NCBI GenBank assembly: GCA_963784995.1
Contig: CAWATZ010000002.1
Coordinates: 1,798,001 to 1,862,000 of the forward strand
Reading direction: 5' to 3'
Source: CAWATZ01 sp963784995
GTDB taxonomy: Bacteria; Planctomycetota; Planctomycetia; Gemmatales; Gemmataceae
Length of the DNA stretch: 64,000 bases
A model generated the notes under the pieces. That model ran no database searches, was not told the DNA's origin, and saw only the letters and a program-made list of their open reading frames with translations. The number at the start of each line of letters is the position of its first letter. Within the stretch, counting starts at the first letter, position 1. The translations under genes and the position numbers were made by a program. Of this stretch, positions 60,091 to 64,000 are shown one piece after another.

Positions 60091-60096
60091 GAGCAC

Positions 60097-60133
60097 CGGC
60101 CGGAAAGACGCCCTGGGGCGTCTCCTTTCCGGC
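60097..60133 (+). promoter_or_regulatory. Hairpin after the riboswitch aptamer
   Basis: CCGGAAAGACGCC, loop CTGG, GGCGTCTCCTTTCCGG: a 13-pair stem with a two-base bulge. No run of T follows, so a Rho-independent terminator is doubtful; it may control RNA stability or anti-folding. Confidence 0.5.
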
Positions 60134-60235
60134 TGGGGCTTCAACCTCCCTTTCCATTGTGGATGCAAGAGGTCGGCAACCACGGGCCGACGCTGAGACG
60201 GTCCGTGACAAAAGAACCTGGAAAGGGGGAGTGGC

Positions 60236-60427
60236 ATGCGAAAGTTTTGGCAACAGGTTGGCCGGTTCCTCGCCAACGAGGACGGACCGACCGCCGTGGA
60301 ATACGCGGTGATGCTGGCACTGATCATCGTGGTGTGCATCGCCGCCATCACCACCCTGGGCACCAATGCCAACGCGACCTTCCAAAACGTCGCACTCAAC
60401 GGCACGCTCCAACAGGCGGGCTCGTGA
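60236..60427 (+). CDS. flp: Flp/Fap-type (type IVb) pilin 1
   Basis: 63 residues; GGGGGAG four bases before the ATG at 60236. A short leader (MRKFWQQVGRFLANEDG) ends in Gly, followed by PTAVEYAVMLALIIVVCIAA with Glu at +5 and Tyr at +6 of the mature chain, the G/xxxxEY processing pattern of Flp pilins. The Pro at +1 is unusual. Processed by the CpaA/TadV peptidase encoded downstream, then assembled by the Tad system. Differs from the next two copies at both ends. First gene after the riboswitch. Confidence 0.92.
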   Translation: MRKFWQQVGRFLANEDGPTAVEYAVMLALIIVVCIAAITTLGTNANATFQNVALNGTLQQAGS

Positions 60428-60627
60428 CCTCAGACAACCCTCTCGGTAAGAGATGCACCGGGTGCAAGAGTTTTCTTCCTTCCCCACCCGGATCGTTCAG
60501 TCAGTCAAACCCCTGAATCGCGAAAGACGCGAACGGTGTCGTCACTCGGTCGAACGATGCAAACGTTTCTTAGTCCGTGGGCGAACAGAGAACTCACAAA
60601 CCAACGAACAGTGAGGAGAGTGCTGCA

Positions 60628-60813
60628 ATGCGTAAGTTCGGACAGGCCCTGGTGAACTTCCTGAAGAACGAAGATGGCCCGACCGCGGTTGAGTATGCCG
60701 TGATGCTGGCCTTGATCATCGTGGTGTGCATCACCGCCATCACCACCCTGGGCACCAACGCCAACGCCACCTTCCAGGCCGTCGGCGCTCAGGTCGGCAA
60801 GACCGGCAGCTGA
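60628..60813 (+). CDS. flp: Flp/Fap-type pilin 2
   Basis: 61 residues. The ATG at 60628 follows GAGGAGAGTGCTGCA; the upstream ATG at 60577 is ignored. Leader MRKFGQALVNFLKNEDG, then PTAVEYAVMLALIIVVCITA and a polar tail ending VGAQVGKTGS. The protein is identical to pilin 3, with about eight base differences, all silent. Type IVb pilin subunit in the Tad pathway. Confidence 0.92.
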   Translation: MRKFGQALVNFLKNEDGPTAVEYAVMLALIIVVCITAITTLGTNANATFQAVGAQVGKTGS

Positions 60814-60870
60814 GTTTGATACTGTGTTTCGGCACCAACAACCTTTGACCTTTTCCTGGAGACAACTGCT

Positions 60871-61056
60871 ATGCGTAAGTTCGGACAGGCCCTGGTGAAC
60901 TTCCTGAAGAACGAAGACGGCCCGACCGCGGTTGAGTATGCCGTGATGCTGGCGCTGATCATCGTGGTGTGCATCACCGCCATCACTACCCTGGGCACCA
61001 ATGCCAACGCCACCTTCCAGGCCGTTGGCGCTCAGGTCGGTAAGACCGGCAGCTGA
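60871..61056 (+). CDS. flp: Flp/Fap-type pilin 3
   Basis: 61 residues, identical in sequence to pilin 2. It begins 57 bp after pilin 2 stops, behind TTTTCCTGGAGACAACTGCT, which contains GGAG. A recent tandem duplication. The tail after this gene leads into the 61101-61224 inverted repeat, which may set a boundary between abundant pilin mRNA and the machinery genes. Confidence 0.92.
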   Translation: MRKFGQALVNFLKNEDGPTAVEYAVMLALIIVVCITAITTLGTNANATFQAVGAQVGKTGS

Positions 61057-61100
61057 GTCATCCTTTAGTCAGCTGGACCGATTTCAGACCCTCGGCCACG

Positions 61101-61224
61101 AGTGAGCCGCGGCGTTGCTCCCCTCTCCCCTTGTGGGAGAGGGGTTGGGGGTGAAGGGAAAAGTCACCCCTCACCCCCAACCCCTCACCCCAGCGGGGAG
61201 AGGGGAGAACAATTATGGCTCACT
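61101..61224. repeat. 124-bp inverted repeat between the pilin and peptidase genes
   Basis: AGTGAGCC at the left pairs with GGCTCACT at the right. The inside is built of the CCCTCTCCCCTTGTGGGAGA, GGGGTTGGGGGTGA and TCACCCCCAACCCC words. This C/T-rich family also occurs at 32658 and 32755 and in the sigma-WD40 linker. It could act as an RNA stem that lowers downstream expression relative to the pilins. Confidence 0.75.
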
Positions 61225-61267
61225 TGATTCCCGGCTCCCCCTGAGGCTTTCGAGTGAGAGGATACGC

Positions 61268-61870
61268 ATGGTTACCATCTTGAACCACTGGCCCCTCTGG
61301 TTTGTCTGCGTGGCGATGATCGCGGCGGCGGTCATCGACGGCTGGAAGCTGAAAGTGCCCAACTGGCTGACCTTCCCCCTGGTCCTCAGCGGCTGGCTGC
61401 TGGGCCTGCTGCACAATTGCCACCTGCTTCCGGACAGCACCGGCAGCGGCGGCATTGGGGCGAGCCTGGCCGGGACGGCGCTGGGCTTTGCCCTGCTCTT
61501 TCCGGTTTACGCCATCGGCGGCATGGGGGCCGGCGACGTGAAGATGCAGATGGGGTTCGGGGCCTGGATCGGCGCCTTCTACGGGTTCGGCACCGAGAAG
61601 ACCCCCAGTTCCTTGAGCATCATCTTCTGGGCCTTTTGCCTGGCGGTGATCATCGGCGGGGTCCTGGCCCTGGGCATGATCCTGATTCGAGGGCAGTTCC
61701 GCCGCAACTGGGCCAACACCCGCGAGATCGTTGGCGATCTGTTTAACGCGGGCAGCGTCGGCGAGGTCTCGGATCGGGCCCAGAAACGGAAACCGCGGAT
61801 GCACTTGCTGCCCTATGGCATCCCCCTTTGCCTGGGTTTTGTCAGCTACCTGATTATCCTGGGCCGCTGA
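61268..61870 (+). CDS. cpaA: A24-family prepilin peptidase (CpaA/TadV)
   Basis: 200 residues; GAGAGGAT before the ATG. A polytopic membrane protein with about five helices (WFVCVAMIAAAVIDGWKL, LAGTALGFALLFPVYAIGG, LSIIFWAFCLAVIIGG). The aspartyl protease motifs are AAVIDGWKLKVPN (first Asp) and GGMGAGDVKMQM (second Asp, GxGD signature). It cuts the Flp leader at the Gly/Pro site. Third type of gene in the usual Tad order, between pilins and CpaB. Confidence 0.92.
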   Translation: MVTILNHWPLWFVCVAMIAAAVIDGWKLKVPNWLTFPLVLSGWLLGLLHNCHLLPDSTGSGGIGASLAGTALGFALLFPVYAIGGMGAGDVKMQMGFGAWIGAFYGFGTEKTPSSLSIIFWAFCLAVIIGGVLALGMILIRGQFRRNWANTREIVGDLFNAGSVGEVSDRAQKRKPRMHLLPYGIPLCLGFVSYLIILGR

Positions 61871-62123
61871 CTTTCTTCTGCCAGACAGGCGCGGCGGCCG
61901 ACTGGAAGCCGCCGCGCTTGCCTGGCTTGTCCTGTCGGCTGCGGCAGCCGCTTTGCCAGGAGTTCTGACAGGATCGTTATAGACGACAAAGTTTAAGTTA
62001 CCTGTCCGCTCGTGTCGAAAATACCGGTGGATCAACAGCTGCCCTTGCCTCCTGCTGAGAGAGGCGGCAAGGAGTCAGGTGCCTCCCGACCGGGTCTTCG
62101 ACAGCTGGGCCGAGGAGAGCACC
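61871..62123. other. Intergenic region before cpaB
   Basis: 253 bp. Contains GCGGCGGCCGACTGGAAGCC with CGCCGCGC, a small hairpin near 61900, and no gene. A promoter for cpaB and following genes may lie here. Confidence 0.4.
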
Positions 62124-63251
62124 ATGAAACCGAAGACGATGGTCCTGATGATGGTGGCCGTGGGTTGCGGCCTGGTGGCCAGCTACATGACCAGCAGGCT
62201 GATTGCGGATCGTGGGACGACTCAGGAACCAAGGATCAAGGTCCTGGTTGCCAAGAAGAAGCTCAAGCAGCTGACGCTGCTGAACAAGCCCGAAGAACTG
62301 TTCATGGAAAAGGAACTGCCCGTGGATGCCATACCCAAGAAGGCGGTCAAGAGCTTCGAGGAGCTGAAGGACAAACGGCTGAACAAGGGGCTGACCGAGG
62401 AGAGCCTGGTGACCACGGATGATTTGATCAACAAGGACCTGGCGGGCCTGGCAGCCAGCTTGCCACAGGGGATGCGGGCCACGGCATTGCGGGTCAACCC
62501 GGAAAGCCTGGCGGGCGGCTTCGTGCTGCCGGGGTCGCGCGTGGACGTGGTCCACACCAGCAATGATGGCGAGGCCGTGTCGCAGATCATCTTGCAGGAC
62601 ATGCTGGTGCTGGCCGTCGATCTGCAAAGCAACTTCGATCCGGAGAAGCAGCCGACCATGCTGGGCAGCACGGTGACGCTGGCCATCACCCCGGAGGATG
62701 CAACGCGCCTGGCCCTGGCTGGCCGGCTCGGCGAACTCCGGTTGCTGCTGCGGCCGCTGGGCGATACCGAGAAGATCCAGACCCGCGGCAGCAAGCGGAA
62801 GGACCTGAGTCGGCCCAATCAGGGAGGAGGAGGCGAGCTGCCGGCACCGGACACCCAGCTGGCCTCGGCCGACAAGACGAAAATTCCGGAACTGCCTCCG
62901 GTGCCCGGCGATCCGCCAGCCAATCCGATGCAGGAGATGCCGGAGCCGGTGCAGGAAGACCCGCTCAAGACGCACAAGCTGACGATCATCTCCGGCGACG
63001 GTCAGACGACGCACACGTTCCTCCAGGAGAAGGACGGGACGTGGAAGCTGGGCGGTTCGGATCGGAAAGCCATGGACGGGGAGGACCCTCGGCCGAACAA
63101 GCCCCGGGCCGCCTGGCCCAAGGTTGGGGTGCCGGCCGCGGAGAAGAAGGATGAACCCAAGGCTGCGGACCCGGCGCCGCAGCCGCCGAATCTGCAGGAC
63201 TTCCTGCTGAAGAATTCGGGACTGCCACCGGTGAATTCGGGCAACCGGTAA
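62124..63251 (+). CDS. cpaB: Flp pilus assembly protein CpaB/RcpC
   Basis: 375 residues from ATG 62124 (GAGGAGAGCACC upstream). One N-terminal membrane helix (MVLMMVAVGCGLVASYM). Then an SAF-type domain (VLVAKKKLKQLTLLNKPEE, VNPESLAGGFVLPGSRVDVVHT) and ILQDMLVLAVDLQ, PEDATRLALAGRLGELRLLL, all typical of CpaB. The C-terminal 130 residues are a Pro/Lys-rich extension not found in short family members. Believed to stabilise the secretin in the outer membrane. Confidence 0.9.
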   Translation: MKPKTMVLMMVAVGCGLVASYMTSRLIADRGTTQEPRIKVLVAKKKLKQLTLLNKPEELFMEKELPVDAIPKKAVKSFEELKDKRLNKGLTEESLVTTDDLINKDLAGLAASLPQGMRATALRVNPESLAGGFVLPGSRVDVVHTSNDGEAVSQIILQDMLVLAVDLQSNFDPEKQPTMLGSTVTLAITPEDATRLALAGRLGELRLLLRPLGDTEKIQTRGSKRKDLSRPNQGGGGELPAPDTQLASADKTKIPELPPVPGDPPANPMQEMPEPVQEDPLKTHKLTIISGDGQTTHTFLQEKDGTWKLGGSDRKAMDGEDPRPNKPRAAWPKVGVPAAEKKDEPKAADPAPQPPNLQDFLLKNSGLPPVNSGNR

Positions 63252-63394
63252 CCTGGAAGCAAGGAACGCCTGCGGACAGGAGCGCCGGCAGCTCACGGAC
63301 GTGACTGCCGGCGCGGCCCGCAACGGAAGACCTTTGTTCGCGCGTTATCTCGGGGGGCGGCCGTTCCGTCCGCCACTTATGATGAGGTGAAGGG

Positions 63395-64000
63395 ATGCAC
63401 CGCACGATTCATTTCTGGCGATACTGTGTGTGGGGCACGCTGCTCGCCCTTCTAGTGAGCGGACTGTCGCCCACCTGGGCTCAGCAGAGCAGCCCGGGGG
63501 CAGCGCCCTGATCGTTCCCATTGGCGGAACGGTCCGGTTGCAAATGAAATCGAAGAAGCCCATCAAAACGGTTGTCAACCCCAAGGACAACGTGATCCAG
63601 ATTCGTACCGTAGTTGGCGATCCGACAACTCTGCTGATCACTGGTCAGCAGCCCGACGTCACGCGCATCGAGCTGACGGACTCGGAGGATCACAAGGAAA
63701 CCTACGAGGTCATCGTCCAGCTGGACGTGGAGTACCTCAAAACGCAGATCCGGCGTGCGGTGCCGACGGCCAACGTGACACCGATCCCGTCGTCGAACAA
63801 CGCCATCATCCTGACCGGCACCGTGACCCAGGCCGGGGACGTCGACGTCATTCGCAAGGTGGCCGGAAGCCTGGGCGGCGTCCAGGTCATCGACGCCATG
63901 CGGGTCGGCGGCGTGATGCAGGTGCAGCTGGACGTGGTGGTCGCCTCGGTCAGCCGCAGCTTGACGCGGAACATTGGCTTCGACTGGGCGGCCAACAGCC
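63395..64000 (+). CDS. cpaC: CpaC/RcpA-type secretin, N-terminal part, one frameshift near 63497, cut by window edge
   Basis: ATG at 63395 after GAGGTGAAGGG opens a signal peptide (WGTLLALLVSGLSPTWAQ). At the run of five G (63496-63500) the frame ends in a TGA, while the next frame carries on as SALIVPIGGTVRLQM, then DNVIQIRTVVGDPTTLLITG, a BON-like domain (VDVIRKVAGSLGGV) and the secretin entry VQLDVVVASVSRSLTRNIGF. Position directly after CpaB is the usual one for CpaC. It forms the outer-membrane pore of the Tad pilus. The C-terminus lies beyond the window. The frameshift is most simply a homopolymer error. Confidence 0.82.

Noticed and set aside
1..64000. CRISPR arrays, tRNA, rRNA, prophage
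   Set aside because: No regular direct repeats with spacers, no cloverleaf with GTTCGA-type arm, no rRNA segments and no phage structural genes were seen by eye.

Overview
The window looks like a chromosomal piece of a high-GC planctomycete, most likely the Gemmata/Gemmataceae side of Planctomycetota. The reasons are gene content rather than any one marker: a DUF1552/DUF1592 pair, an ECF sigma factor fused to a WD40-type propeller, several Hanks-type kinases (one with FHA, one with near-identical TPRs), an M32 carboxypeptidase, HEAT-repeat proteins and a frame that begins like TIGR02996. No rRNA, tRNA, CRISPR array or phage structural genes were seen.

Layout: 1-8.7 kb holds an S9 peptidase (cut by the left edge), an ABC transporter pair, a CcbP-like membrane protein convergent with a frameshifted uridine kinase, and a propeller protein. 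8.8-11.5 kb is mobile DNA: a complete IS66 element with an 8-bp target duplication, then a truncated tyrosine recombinase among repeated TTATGTGG motifs. 11.5-15.4 kb has a small exported protein and the sigma-WD40 fusion. 15.9-17.4 kb is a graveyard of three broken genes. 17.6-30.6 kb carries a K+ channel, MGMT, a HEAT protein with Cys/Tyr repeats, an ASKHA-FHA protein, a TolQ-like channel, accD, a kinase, an amidohydrolase and an ATP-grasp protein. 30.7-38.5 kb is a signalling block: PD-(D/E)XK protein, ECF sigma factor, a helical protein, a kinase-TPR protein and an FHA-kinase; two of its genes share a bipartite promoter-like motif. 38.7-46.3 kb has the M32 peptidase, an HMA protein and the DUF1592/DUF1552 pair, split by a 1.6-kb insertion. 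46.7-51.9 kb is a redox operon (ferredoxin, FAD oxidoreductase, cytochrome b, nine-haem cytochrome c) followed by a sigma factor. 51.9-55.3 kb holds two exported alpha/beta hydrolases.

The most interesting block is 55.5-59.5 kb: a compact minus-strand operon with a complete JAMM protease, an E2-like protein, an E1/ThiF-like adenylating enzyme, a 52-residue membrane protein and three unrecognised proteins. It is a candidate bacterial ubiquitin-like conjugation system with no recognisable modifier. The right end (60.0-64.0 kb) is the start of a Flp/Tad pilus locus led by a cyclic-di-GMP-I riboswitch: three Flp pilins, CpaA/TadV, CpaB and the first part of the CpaC secretin.

Two properties run through the whole window. 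First, many long inverted repeats of at least six families sit between or inside genes. Second, about ten otherwise well-conserved genes carry single-base frameshifts, which suggests residual assembly indels rather than real gene decay in most cases.
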